From Ancylobacter polymorphus (lineage in GTDB: Bacteria; Pseudomonadota; Alphaproteobacteria; Rhizobiales; Xanthobacteraceae): a stretch of DNA of 64,000 nt. Location of the stretch: assembly GCF_022836935.1 (NCBI RefSeq), contig NZ_CP083239.1, positions 2,494,001 to 2,558,000 on the forward strand. Reading direction: 5' to 3'. Positions within the stretch are counted from its first letter, which is position 1, and each line of letters starts with the position of its first letter. The position numbers were made by a program, and so were the translations under genes. The notes under the pieces are model-generated. The model made no database searches. It saw only the letters and a program-made list of their open reading frames with translations, and was not told where the DNA came from. Below, in pieces: positions 1 to 8,491 of this stretch.

Positions 1-350
1 GCCGCCTCGTGCTGCTGCACCGAGACGGAGGCCAGCGCGCCGCGGACGATTTCCGAACCATAGGCGCCGACATGCAGCGCCAGCACCAATATGCCTGTTG
101 CCACCGGCTCGAAGCTGATGCCGACCAGCGGCATCGCGTAATAGAACCAGAACAGCTGCACCAGCAGCGAGGTGCCGCGAAACAGCTCAGTGTAGCACAG
201 CGCCAGCGTGGAGACGGCCCGTCCGCCCTCGACACGGGCGATGCCGGCGACGAAAGCCAGTACCGCCCCGATGGCGATGGCCGCCAGCGTGATCCACGCG
301 GTGACGAAGGCGCCCTGCGCCAGCGAGGGCAGATAGGAGACCCACGACAT
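1..350 (-). CDS. ehuC: Ectoine/hydroxyectoine ABC transporter permease EhuC (3' end off window)
   Basis: Inner-membrane permease subunit of a polar-amino-acid-type (HisM) ABC importer. Only about 116 N-terminal codons are visible; the rest runs off the left edge. The start is the ATG at 348-350 on the complement, preceded by GGAGCT at a good distance. The visible part begins with the short segment MSWVSYLP and continues with hydrophobic helices typical of this family. No ORF of this gene is closed inside the window. The subunit name rests on context: it follows the EhuB-like binding protein and the eut/doe genes, as in Sinorhizobium ehuABCD-eutABCDE. EhuC rather than EhuD is an inference from that order. 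Confidence 0.75.
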   Translation of the reverse strand, partial: MSWVSYLPSLAQGAFVTAWITLAAIAIGAVLAFVAGIARVEGGRAVSTLALCYTELFRGTSLLVQLFWFYYAMPLVGISFEPVATGILVLALHVGAYGSEIVRGALASVSVQQHEA

Positions 351-439
351 CGACAGCTCCCGATGTGAGCGGCGGAAACGGCACGCCCTCCGCCGTGGCC
401 TGGCCGCCGGCGGAGGGACGCGGGTTCAGGCGGCGCGGG

Positions 440-1291
440 CTACTTGCCGGCGCAGAGATCGGCCACCTTGCGGTCCGCCGCGGCCTTGATGCTCTCCGGC
501 GAGAGGCCGTAGCCGGCGAGGATCTTCTTGTACTCGTCGGTGGTGCGGAACTCGACCAGCGCGGCGTTGAAGGCCTGATAGAGGTCCTTGTCCTCGGGAC
601 GGAAGGCGAAGCCGCCGTAATTGCGCACCGGCTTGCCGTCGACGACCGGGTCGGTGAACGGCGCCGCCTGCTCGACATTGGCCTGCCCCTTGGCGAGCGC
701 GGCCACGGTCAGCTCGGTGGCGGCATAGGCGTCGGCGCGGTTCTGCACGGTGGCGAGCGCGTCGGCATTGGCGGTGATGAAGATCACCTGGTCATCCTTC
801 ACACCGACGGCGCGCAGGAAGTCGATATTGTTGGCGCCGGAGACCACCGCCACCTTCAGCGACGGATCCTTGGCGATGTCGGCATAGGTGGTGAGCTTCT
901 TCGGGTTGCCCTTCTTCACCAGCAGCCCCTCGCCATAGGAGGAGTTCGGCTCGGTGAAGGCGACCTGCTTGCAGCGTTCGGGCGAGATGTTCTGCTCGGC
1001 GGCGACGAAATCGTAGCGCTTGGCCTTCAGGCCGGGGATCAGCGTGCCGAAGGGCGTCACCGTCCAGGTGACATCGGTGATGCCCATCTTCTTGAGCACG
1101 GCATTGGCGACATCGGGACCGATGCCGGCCGAGGTGCCGTCATCCTTCATGTAGGAATAGGGCACCTCATTGGCGGTGGCGGCGCGGATATAGCCTTGGT
1201 CCTTCACATCCTTCAGCGTGGTGGCGCTTGCGGCGGAGAGGCCGGCGGCGAGGGCGAGGGCGGAAAGCCCGGCGAGCTTGAGATACGACAT
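440..1291 (-). CDS. ehuB: Ectoine/hydroxyectoine-binding periplasmic protein EhuB
   Basis: Periplasmic solute-binding protein of the Ehu ABC importer, 283 residues, family SBP_bac_3. Residues 1-23 form a Sec signal (MSYLKLAGLSALALAAG, cleavage near SASA-T). The mature part matches the ectoine-binding EhuB type: ANEVPYSYM near the N terminus, VTPFGTLIPGLKAKRYDFVA, the AAEQNI segment and EPNSSYGEGLLV, all of which I recall from Sinorhizobium EhuB. It lies 85 bases downstream of doeB and 89 bases upstream of ehuC on the same strand. Its role is capture of ectoine or hydroxyectoine for catabolism or osmoprotection. The family call is secure; ligand specificity rests on similarity and operon context. 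Confidence 0.9.
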   Translation of the reverse strand: MSYLKLAGLSALALAAGLSAASATTLKDVKDQGYIRAATANEVPYSYMKDDGTSAGIGPDVANAVLKKMGITDVTWTVTPFGTLIPGLKAKRYDFVAAEQNISPERCKQVAFTEPNSSYGEGLLVKKGNPKKLTTYADIAKDPSLKVAVVSGANNIDFLRAVGVKDDQVIFITANADALATVQNRADAYAATELTVAALAKGQANVEQAAPFTDPVVDGKPVRNYGGFAFRPEDKDLYQAFNAALVEFRTTDEYKKILAGYGLSPESIKAAADRKVADLCAGK

Positions 1292-1375
1292 GTTCTTCTC
1301 CTCTGGTCGGGTTGGAGTGAAAGGCGGTGCGCCGTGTTCCGGCGTGCGTGTTGGGCCGCTCGGCGGCCGGTTCGA

Positions 1376-2386
1376 TCAGGCCGCCGTCACCACGGCGAGA
1401 ACGGAAAGGCAGTCGCCCGCCTTGATCAGGCCGGGCACGTGGCGGGCGGCGAGCACGCCGTCCATCGCGGCGCGGTATTCGGCGGGCGCCTCGCCCGTGC
1501 GTCCGATGGGATAGACGCGGGCGATGAGGTCGCCCTTGCGCACCGGCGCGCCGAGATCGACCGCGAAGGCGATCAGCCCGTCATCCCCGGCGAAGGCGAA
1601 ACAGTCGGATGACGGCATGTCGAGCCAGCGCGTCGGCGCGGGTTCCGGCTCGCCCCGCAGGATGCCGGCATGGCGCAGCAGGTTGGTGACGCCGCGCCGG
1701 GCGATGCCGATGCTGGTGGCGCTCGCCGTGCCGGCACCGCCGAGTTCGGTGGTGACGAAGACCTTGCCCATGTCCTCGACGGTGGTGTCGAGCATGCCGA
1801 CGGCGTCGATCTCCAGCATTTTCATCGAATAGGGAGCAGCGAAGGCGGCCACCGCCGCGAAGCACGCCGCCTCCTGCGCCTTGTCCGCCAGCTCATGCGC
1901 GGCGGCATAGGGCAGGAAGTCCAGCGTCTTGCCGCCGGAATGGAAGTCGAGCACCAGATCGGCGAGCGGCACGAGGTGGCGGGTGACGTAATCGGCGATC
2001 TTCTCCGTCACCGTGCCGTCCGGCCGGCCGGGGAAGCTGCGGTTGAGATTGCCGCGGTCGATGGGGGAGGTCCGGGTGCCGGCGCGAAAGGCGGGGTAGT
2101 TCAGCGCCGGCACGAGGATGACGCGGCCCTGCACCTCCTCCGGCTTCAAGGTCTGCGCCAGCTCGAACAGCGCGGCCGGGCCCTCATATTCGTCGCCATG
2201 ATTGGCGCCGGTGAGCAGGGCGGTCGGCCCCTCGCCATTGGCGATGACGCAGATCGGGATCATCACCGAACCCCAGGCGCTGTCGTCGCGGCTGTAGGGC
2301 AGGCGCAGATGGCCGTGCTGCACGCCTTTCGCGGCGAAATCGACCGTCGGCGCGATCGGGGAGGGGCGGGGGGAGGCGGTGAGCAT
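1376..2386 (-). CDS. doeB: N-alpha-acetyl-L-2,4-diaminobutyrate deacetylase DoeB (EutE)
   Basis: Zinc deacylase of the AstE/AspA (succinylglutamate desuccinylase) family. In ectoine breakdown it converts N-alpha-acetyl-L-2,4-diaminobutyrate to diaminobutyrate plus acetate. It has 336 residues with the start I prefer (MLTASPRP at 2386), just 5 bases after the doeA stop; an in-frame start at 2434 would add 16 residues and overlap doeA. Visible zinc-site motifs are GANHGDEYEG (His and Glu) and the downstream LDFHSGG. GVQHGHLRLPYSRDDSAWG near the N terminus is characteristic of ectoine-operon members. The tight linkage to doeA implies translational coupling. Confidence 0.88.
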   Translation of the reverse strand: MLTASPRPSPIAPTVDFAAKGVQHGHLRLPYSRDDSAWGSVMIPICVIANGEGPTALLTGANHGDEYEGPAALFELAQTLKPEEVQGRVILVPALNYPAFRAGTRTSPIDRGNLNRSFPGRPDGTVTEKIADYVTRHLVPLADLVLDFHSGGKTLDFLPYAAAHELADKAQEAACFAAVAAFAAPYSMKMLEIDAVGMLDTTVEDMGKVFVTTELGGAGTASATSIGIARRGVTNLLRHAGILRGEPEPAPTRWLDMPSSDCFAFAGDDGLIAFAVDLGAPVRKGDLIARVYPIGRTGEAPAEYRAAMDGVLAARHVPGLIKAGDCLSVLAVVTAA

Positions 2387-2391
2387 GCCCG

Positions 2392-3570
2392 TCACCGCTT
2401 CACGAAGAGCTGGCGCGGCACATTGGACAGGCATTCATGCCCGGCCTCGGTGATGGCGATGCTCTCGGTGATTTCCAGCCCCATATCCTCCAGCCACAGG
2501 CCGGTCATGAAGTGGAAGGTCATGCCGGGCTGCAATTCGGTGCGGTCGCCGGGGCGCAGGCTCATGGTGCGCTCGCCCCAGTCCGGGGGGTAGCTCAGCC
2601 CGATCGGGTAGCCAGTGCGGTTGTCCTTGATGATCCCGTATTTCTTCAGCACCGCGAAGAAGGCGTTGGCGATGTCCTCGCAGGTGTTGCCGGGCCGGGC
2701 GGCGGCGAGACCGGCCTCCATGCCTTCCAGCGTCGCCTTTTCGGCGTCGAGAAAAGCCTGTGTCGGCGTGCCGAGAAAGACGGTGCGCGAGAGCGGGCAG
2801 TGATAGCGCTTATAGGCGCCGGCGATCTCGAAGAAGGTGCCTTCCCCGGACCGCATCGGCTTGTCGTCCCAGGTGAGGTGCGGGGCGGACGCATCCGCGC
2901 CCGAGGGGAGCAGCGGCACGATGGCGGGATAGTCGCCGCCGAACTCGGCCGTGCCGCGAATGCCGGCATCGTAGATCTCGGCCACGAGGTCGCATTTGCG
3001 CATGCCGGGCTCGACCACCTCGACGATGCGCTTGTGCATCAGCTCGACGATGCGGCCGGCCTTGCGCATGTAGTCGAGTTCGGTCGGGCTCTTGACCGCG
3101 CGCTGCCAGTTCACCAGCCCGCCGGCATCCTGGAAGCGGGCATTGGGCAGGTGCCTGACCAGCGAGGCGAAGGCGGCGGCGGAGAAATAGTAATTGTCCA
3201 TCTCGACCGCGATGGAACCCTTGTCCCAGCCGCGATCCGCGATGATCTGCGCCAGCAGGTCCATCGGGTGGCGCTCGGTCGACTGCACGTAATGGTCGGG
3301 ATAGCCGATGATGTTGTCGTGGGCGAGATAGGCGGTGCGCTTGGCGCCATTGGCGTCCTGCTTGCGGCCGTACCAGATGGGTTCGCCGGTCGGCGGCACG
3401 AGAACGCACTGGTGGACATAGAACGACCAGCCATCATAGCCGGTGAGCCAGTGCATGTTGGAGGGGTCGGTGACGACCAGAAGGTCGATGCCGGCCTTGT
3501 CCATCGCCGCGCGGGTCTTGGCGAGGCGCTCGGCATATTCCTCGCGGGAGAAGTTGAGGGTGACGGTCAC
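2392..3570 (-). CDS. doeA: Ectoine hydrolase DoeA (EutD)
   Basis: M24-fold (creatinase/aminopeptidase P-like) enzyme of 392 residues that opens the ectoine ring to N-acetyl-diaminobutyrate in the cytoplasm. The N-terminal creatinase-type domain spans about residues 1-150 and the pita-bread catalytic domain about 165-390, with HLTWDDKPMRSGEG and GAYKRYHCPLSRT typical of DoeA. The start is a GTG whose GTGA overlaps the eutC stop; GGAGA lies upstream at suitable spacing. Position between eutC and doeB in one collinear operon supports the assignment over a generic Xaa-Pro peptidase. Confidence 0.9.
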   Translation of the reverse strand: MTVTLNFSREEYAERLAKTRAAMDKAGIDLLVVTDPSNMHWLTGYDGWSFYVHQCVLVPPTGEPIWYGRKQDANGAKRTAYLAHDNIIGYPDHYVQSTERHPMDLLAQIIADRGWDKGSIAVEMDNYYFSAAAFASLVRHLPNARFQDAGGLVNWQRAVKSPTELDYMRKAGRIVELMHKRIVEVVEPGMRKCDLVAEIYDAGIRGTAEFGGDYPAIVPLLPSGADASAPHLTWDDKPMRSGEGTFFEIAGAYKRYHCPLSRTVFLGTPTQAFLDAEKATLEGMEAGLAAARPGNTCEDIANAFFAVLKKYGIIKDNRTGYPIGLSYPPDWGERTMSLRPGDRTELQPGMTFHFMTGLWLEDMGLEITESIAITEAGHECLSNVPRQLFVKR

Positions 3571-4580
3571 GCGATGTCTCCGGCTGCGGCCTTGGTGTCG
3601 ATGGGGCGCCCCGCGCCGGCGTCGCGCGCACGGGCAAGGGTGAGATTGGCGATGGCGGTGTCCTGCACGCCGGTGCCGGTGAGGTCGGCGAGCGTGATCT
3701 CGTCCGGGCGTGTGCGGCCCGGCGCGCGGCCGGCAATGACTTCGCCCAGTTCGGCGAAGCTCTTGTCTGCGCTGACAATTCCGGCAGCGATGGCGTGGTG
3801 CAGTTCGCCCAGGCGCCGTGTCTGGCTCAGCCGGTCGGCGATGTAGGTGACGCGGGCGAAGGCGGCGGGGTCGATCTCGTTCTTGTGCTCGCTGTCGGCG
3901 CCCATGGCGGTGATGTGCTGGCCGGGTTGCAGCCAGTCCGCCATCAGGATCGGCCGCTCCGCCGGCGTGGTGGTGACGACGATATCGGCGCCGCGCACCG
4001 CTGCCGCCGGGTCTGCCACGGCAGTGACGGAAAAGCCGAGGTGCGTGGTGAGATCGCCCGCCGTCGCGGCGGCCTTGGCCGCGTCGCGCGCCCAGATCCG
4101 CGCCTCGCGGATCGGGCGCACCAGTGTCAGCGCCTCCAGTTGCAGCCGCGCCTGCATGCCGGCGCCGAGGATCGCGGCAACGGCGGAATCGGGGCGCGCG
4201 AGGTGCCGGGCGGCGACCGCGCCGGCGGCGGCGGTGCGCACATCGGTGAGGTAGCCATTGTCGAGCAGCAGCGCGTCGACGAGGCCGGTGCGGGTGCTCA
4301 GCAGGATCATCAGGCCGTTGAGGCTCGGCAGGCCCAGCAGCGGGTTGTCGAAGAAGCCGGGGCTGATCTTGATGGCGAAGCCGTCGAGGCCGGGGACATA
4401 GGCGGTCTTCACATCCACCTCGCCGCGATGCTCGGGGATGTCGAGACGCAGGATCGGCGGCATGGCGACCGGCTTGGTGGCCAGCGCGGCGAAGGCCTGC
4501 TCGACGCTGTCGACGGCGCTGGCGTCGAGGCGGATGATCGGGCGCAGGTCGGTTTCGGTGAGGACGAGCATGCGGCTCAT
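3567..4580 (-). CDS. eutC: Ornithine cyclodeaminase-like protein EutC
   Basis: Ornithine cyclodeaminase/mu-crystallin family protein, 337 residues, thought to act with EutB in feeding hydroxyectoine into the ectoine pathway. The NAD-binding Rossmann motif LGAGMQARLQL is at roughly residues 138-148, followed by VVTTTPAERPIL and the metal- and substrate-site segment AMGADSEHKNEID. The ATG at 4578-4580 overlaps the eutB stop (ATGA) and the 3' end overlaps doeA by 4 bases, so translation is probably coupled along the operon. Outside this context a generic cyclodeaminase would be an alternative name. Confidence 0.87.
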   Translation of the reverse strand: MSRMLVLTETDLRPIIRLDASAVDSVEQAFAALATKPVAMPPILRLDIPEHRGEVDVKTAYVPGLDGFAIKISPGFFDNPLLGLPSLNGLMILLSTRTGLVDALLLDNGYLTDVRTAAAGAVAARHLARPDSAVAAILGAGMQARLQLEALTLVRPIREARIWARDAAKAAATAGDLTTHLGFSVTAVADPAAAVRGADIVVTTTPAERPILMADWLQPGQHITAMGADSEHKNEIDPAAFARVTYIADRLSQTRRLGELHHAIAAGIVSADKSFAELGEVIAGRAPGRTRPDEITLADLTGTGVQDTAIANLTLARARDAGAGRPIDTKAAAGDIA

Positions 4581-5593
4581 GCGGACGCTCCGTTGACGAG
4601 GCGGCGGTGCAAGGCGGGGTCGATATTGCCGCCGGAGAGGATCAGGGCGGTCGGGCCCTCGGGGCGGAGCTTGCCGGTGCGCAGCGCGGCGATGCCGACC
4701 GCGCCGGCGCCCTCCACCGTTTCGCCCTCGGCCGTCGCGGCGTGGCGGATGCCGGCGGCGATCTCGTCCTCGCTGACGAGGACCACCTCATCAAGCAAAG
4801 CGCGGCACAGCGGAAAGCTGTAACGATTGGCGAGGCCGATGCCGCCGCCGAGCGAATCCGCCAGCGTTTCCTCCTCCACCACTTCGACCGGCCGGCCCGC
4901 CTTGAGCGAGGCGGCCATGGCAGCGCCCTTCTCCATCGATACGCCGATGACGCGAACCTTCGGGCGCAGTGTCTTGACCGCCAGCGCGATGCCGGCGGCG
5001 AGACCGCCGCCCGATAGCGGCACCAGAACCGTGGCGAGGTCCGGCAGGTCCGCGACCAGTTCGAGGCCGATCGTGCCTTGGCCGGCGATGACATCCGGGT
5101 GGTCGAAAGGGGGGAGGGCGGTGAGGCCGCGCTCGTTCACGAGCCGCTCCACCTCGGCCTGCGCGTCGTCCTGCGAGCGGCCGACAATCCGCACCTCGGC
5201 GCCGAGCGCCCGCACCGCCTCGATCTTGTTGGCCGGCACCAGCGCCGACATGCACACCACCGCCGGCACCCCGGCCTCGCGCGCGGCATGAGCGACGGCG
5301 CGGCCGTGATTGCCGGTGGACGCGGTGACCAGCCCGCGCCGTCGCGCCGTCTCGTCCAGCGCCAGCAGCGCGTTCATGGCACCGCGCAGCTTGAAGGCGC
5401 CGACCGGCTGGCGGGTTTCCAGCTTGAGATGGATGGGCTGGCCCGTTAGCGCCGCCAGCGACGGGGAGGCGATGAGCGGCGTGCGCGCCACACGGCCGGC
5501 GATGCGCTCCGCCGCCGCTTCGATCGCCGCGAAGGCGACCGGCAGGTCCTCTCCGGTGGAACGAATGGCGTCTGAGGCGGCTTGTTGCGACAT
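4577..5593 (-). CDS. eutB: Hydroxyectoine utilization dehydratase EutB
   Basis: Fold-type II PLP enzyme of the serine/threonine dehydratase family, 338 residues with the ATG at 5591-5593 (MSQQAASDAI). This start has AGAGGG about 11 bases upstream; the longer reading to 5635 starts with TTG and is less likely. The PLP lysine sits in GAFKLRGAMNAL, and the phosphate-binding glycine loop is SGGGLAAGIA. In ectoine catabolic clusters EutB is proposed to dehydrate a hydroxyectoine intermediate, with EutC completing conversion. First gene after the regulator enuR, with a 115-base AT-rich gap in between. Confidence 0.87.
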   Translation of the reverse strand: MSQQAASDAIRSTGEDLPVAFAAIEAAAERIAGRVARTPLIASPSLAALTGQPIHLKLETRQPVGAFKLRGAMNALLALDETARRRGLVTASTGNHGRAVAHAAREAGVPAVVCMSALVPANKIEAVRALGAEVRIVGRSQDDAQAEVERLVNERGLTALPPFDHPDVIAGQGTIGLELVADLPDLATVLVPLSGGGLAAGIALAVKTLRPKVRVIGVSMEKGAAMAASLKAGRPVEVVEEETLADSLGGGIGLANRYSFPLCRALLDEVVLVSEDEIAAGIRHAATAEGETVEGAGAVGIAALRTGKLRPEGPTALILSGGNIDPALHRRLVNGASA

Positions 5594-5708
5594 GAACTGA
5601 AATTCCCTCTCGCTTGTGATGGTGAGAGGCATCAAAAATCATGTCAATTATTATATTGTAATGATCCAATGGCGTGCGCGCGCAGCTCGGCCGCGCGGGG
5701 CCGGGTCG
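5594..5708 (-). promoter_or_regulatory. Probable promoter/operator region of the ectoine catabolic operon
   Basis: A 115-base gap between enuR and eutB. It contains an AT-rich core (about 5641-5672) standing out from the GC-rich surroundings, with a perfect TATAAT on the minus strand at 5650-5655, about 57 bases from the eutB start. No strong -35 element is visible at 17 bases, which would fit an activated or repressed promoter. EnuR is known to repress ectoine operons from this position in other Proteobacteria. The exact operator cannot be read here. Confidence 0.45.
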
Positions 5709-7163
5709 TCAGCCGATGGCGCCGATGTCGAAGACCGGGGGTAGCTGCTCGAAAGTCTGCCGCACCGTGGTCAGCGCCTGTGCCAGGGTCGCGGACGTGA
5801 AATGCCCGCCGAGGCAGATGCGGATGCCGCCGCCATGATTGCTGCCGGCGATGAAGGGGTCGGACGGCGTCACCGCCACGCGCCGTTCCGCCAGCGAGCG
5901 CACCAGCCCGTCCTCCGTCCAGTGCGGCGGCACGGTGAGCCAGGCGCACAGCGAGAGCGGGTGGCTGGCGGCGATGTAGGGGCCGAGCGCCTGCGCCACC
6001 AGCGCCTGCCGGGCCTGCGCTTCCTCGCGCTGCACGGCGAGCAGGCGTCGCGCCGTGCCGTCCTCCACCCAGCGGCTGGCGATCTCGGCGAGCAGATAGG
6101 CCCCGCTCCAGCTGGTGACGCGCAGGATCGAGGCGGCGCGGATGGAATAATGCGGCGGCACGACGAGATAGCCGACGCGCAGCCCGGTCAGCACCGTTTT
6201 GGTGAAGCTGGTGACGAAGAAGCCGAGGTCCGGCACCATCTGGCTGATGGCGGGCAGGGGCGTGTCGATCAGCGGCTTGTAGACTTCGTCCTCGATCACG
6301 AACACGCCGTGGCGGCGGGCGATGGCGGCGATGGCTTCGCGCCGCGCCGGCCCGGCGACATGGCTGGTGGGGTTGTTCAGGGTCGGAATCAGCACCAGAG
6401 CGCGCGGGCTGCTGGCGAGGCACGCCGCCTCGAACGCCTCCGGGAGAATACCCTCCGCGTCGGTGGGAAGCCCCTTCAGGCTGAAGCCCAGCACATTGGC
6501 GAGGCCGATCACGCCATGGTCGGTGAGGTTCTCCGTCAGCACCACGTCGCCGGCGCGCACGATGCAGCTCAGCGCCAGAAACAGGCCATGGGCCGCGCCA
6601 TTGGTGATGAGGATGCGCTCGATTCCGGCCTCAATGCCCAGCGGCGCGAGCCAGGACCGCGCTGCCTCGCGGTGGTGGTCGAGGCCGGCGATCGGCCGGC
6701 AGCTGCTGAGGAAGGAATCATTATCCGCCTCCGCCAGCGCCGCCAGCACGGTGCGCGCGGCTTCCTCATGGGCTTTGGTGTAGACGCCGCGGACGATGGA
6801 GAGGTCGACCGCCTCATCCGGGTTGCGGTCCAGCATCAGGCGGCCGGCGCGCTCGGTGACGCGGGTCCTGACAAAGGTGCCGCGCCCGATCTCGCCGGAG
6901 AGATAGCCGAGCCGTTCCGCCTCGCGGTAGCTCAGGCTCACCGTCTGCACCGACAGGCCGAGCGCGCGGGCCAGGTCGCGATGCGTCGGCAGGCGGTCCA
7001 TGGGTTTGAGCACGCCGGACTCGATGTCGGCGATGATGCGCTCGGTCAGCGCCGCGTGCTTGGTCTGGCCTTTGGCCTTGGTGAGGCGAGGCTGCCAGTC
7101 CACGCTTTTTCCCATTGCCGCGCCAGCCGGCAGGGCGGCCGCAGGGTGGACTTGACGCAGCAT
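5709..7163 (-). CDS. enuR: MocR/GntR-type PLP-binding regulator EnuR
   Basis: Transcriptional regulator of ectoine catabolism, 484 residues from the ATG at 7163 (468 if MGKSVDW at 7115 is the start; neither has a strong ribosome site). The winged helix-turn-helix of GntR type covers about residues 35-100 (LPTHRDLARALGLSVQTV). An aminotransferase class I domain follows from about 120. The PLP lysine is K322 in TSFTKTVLTG, preceded by NNPTSH. Known EnuR proteins hold PLP on this lysine and sense N-acetyl-diaminobutyrate or diaminobutyrate, relieving repression. Divergent from the asnC-type regulator 39 bases away and immediately upstream of eutB. Confidence 0.88.
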   Translation of the reverse strand: MLRQVHPAAALPAGAAMGKSVDWQPRLTKAKGQTKHAALTERIIADIESGVLKPMDRLPTHRDLARALGLSVQTVSLSYREAERLGYLSGEIGRGTFVRTRVTERAGRLMLDRNPDEAVDLSIVRGVYTKAHEEAARTVLAALAEADNDSFLSSCRPIAGLDHHREAARSWLAPLGIEAGIERILITNGAAHGLFLALSCIVRAGDVVLTENLTDHGVIGLANVLGFSLKGLPTDAEGILPEAFEAACLASSPRALVLIPTLNNPTSHVAGPARREAIAAIARRHGVFVIEDEVYKPLIDTPLPAISQMVPDLGFFVTSFTKTVLTGLRVGYLVVPPHYSIRAASILRVTSWSGAYLLAEIASRWVEDGTARRLLAVQREEAQARQALVAQALGPYIAASHPLSLCAWLTVPPHWTEDGLVRSLAERRVAVTPSDPFIAGSNHGGGIRICLGGHFTSATLAQALTTVRQTFEQLPPVFDIGAIG

Positions 7164-7202
7164 GGAATTGTCTCGTTCTTAGGGGGCGGTATTCATGACA
7201 TT

Positions 7203-7679
7203 ATGCACCCCCGGTCGCAAAAGATGAAGCTCGATGCCATCGACCACCGCATTCTCGCGGCGCTGCGCCGCGACGGGCGCATCACCAAGCTGAAGTTGGC
7301 GGAGGAGGTGCATCTCTCCCCGGCCGCCTGCTGGGAGCGGCTGCGCCGGCTGGAGACCACCGGCATCATCAAGGGCTATACCGCGATCATCGATCTCGGG
7401 GCGGATGAGCCGCGCACCACGGTCATCGTCGAGATCAGTCTTGCCGGCCACCAGCAGGCGGATTTCCGCCGCTTCGAGGAGGCGGTGGCGCGCGAGCCCG
7501 CCATCATCGCCTGCGATGCCACCGGCGGCGGCATCGACTATGTGCTGCGCGTGGTCGTGCCCGACATTGACAGCTATCAGCGCCTGATCGACCGCCTGCT
7601 GGAGCAGGAGGTCGGGATCGCGCGCTATTTCAGCTATGTCGTGACCAAGAGCGTGAAGCGGGAGCGCGGGGATGGCTGA
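7203..7679 (+). CDS. asnC: AsnC/Lrp-family regulator of the ectoine locus
   Basis: Feast/famine (Lrp/AsnC) DNA-binding protein, 158 residues. The N-terminal helix-turn-helix (about residues 12-60: IDHRILAALRRDGRIT, LAEEVHLSPAACWERLRRLE) is followed by a RAM effector domain with ISLAGHQQ and the glycine-rich TGGGIDYVL. The start is taken at 7203; ATG at 7224 (MKLDAID) would remove seven residues. Divergent from enuR with a 39-base shared control region. AsnC members next to eut/doe genes are recurrent in Alphaproteobacteria and are thought to activate the operon, complementing EnuR repression. Confidence 0.85.
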   Translation: MHPRSQKMKLDAIDHRILAALRRDGRITKLKLAEEVHLSPAACWERLRRLETTGIIKGYTAIIDLGADEPRTTVIVEISLAGHQQADFRRFEEAVAREPAIIACDATGGGIDYVLRVVVPDIDSYQRLIDRLLEQEVGIARYFSYVVTKSVKRERGDG

Positions 7680-7691
7680 GCCGCCCGCCGC

Positions 7692-8471
7692 TCATTCCGG
7701 CCCGAACACCGTGCGCAGGCTCGCCGCGATGTCCGGCACCACCTGCGCCAGCACGGTCGCGCCCTTTTCCGCCGAGGATGATTTGGCGGAGGACAGAACG
7801 CCGGTGGGCGGGATCGGGCGGGTGTCGAACGGGTACACGTCGTAAGGCGGGAACACGGCGGCGGGATCGTCGGGAATCTTGTCGTCGCGCACCAGATCGG
7901 GCCGCACATGCAGCATGATCGAAGTTTCCATGACGGCGGCGTGTTCGAGCTCCCAGCTGGGAAAGCCATCGGGAAACAGCACGGCCTCGGTCGCCTTGTT
8001 GATGAAGTCCCAATAGCCGAGCTTGACGATTTTCACATCGCTGCGGCCCAGCATGGCCTGGTCGCGCAGCGCGAGGTCGGCGGCTTCGACCAGGAACCAC
8101 GCATTCTCCATATGCCCGTCGAACAGCACGATCTTGCGTGCGCCGTGGCGGACGAGTTCGTTGACGATGTTGCGCACGAGGGCGATGAACACGCTGGCAT
8201 CCAAGCTCAGCGTGCCGGGGAAATGGTTGCCGCCGCCGGATTTCGGCTGCGACTTGTAGCCATAGCTCACGGGCGGAGCGACCATGCCGCCGACCTCGGC
8301 CGCCACCGCCTCCGCGACGCTGACGGGCAGGATCACATCGGTCAGCAGCGGCAGATGCGGGCCGTGCTGCTCCACCGACCCGGTGGGCAGGAAGACGATG
8401 GGGTCTTCCTTCATCCGGTCGGCGAATTCGTACCAGGTCATGTCGGCGATGCGGACGGTGGGGGTGCTCAT
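7692..8471 (-). CDS. Creatininase-family amidohydrolase
   Basis: Metal-dependent amidohydrolase of the creatininase fold, 259 residues from the ATG at 8471 (GGAG eight bases upstream); an in-frame GTG at 8504 is less likely. Family signatures: PTGSVEQHGPHLPLLTD near the N terminus (metal-binding Glu, His, Asp), GGGNHFPGT, and the second metal motif DGHMENAW. The C-terminal third ends with a Ser-rich stretch ahead of VVPDIAASL. True creatininases open creatinine to creatine, but the family also contains other cyclic amide hydrolases, so the substrate is open. Starts 20 bases before the amidohydrolase gene ends on the same strand and shares its operon. Confidence 0.85.
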   Translation of the reverse strand: MSTPTVRIADMTWYEFADRMKEDPIVFLPTGSVEQHGPHLPLLTDVILPVSVAEAVAAEVGGMVAPPVSYGYKSQPKSGGGNHFPGTLSLDASVFIALVRNIVNELVRHGARKIVLFDGHMENAWFLVEAADLALRDQAMLGRSDVKIVKLGYWDFINKATEAVLFPDGFPSWELEHAAVMETSIMLHVRPDLVRDDKIPDDPAAVFPPYDVYPFDTRPIPPTGVLSSAKSSSAEKGATVLAQVVPDIAASLRTVFGPE

Positions 8472-8491
8472 GGCGGGGGCTCCGTCGGGGG

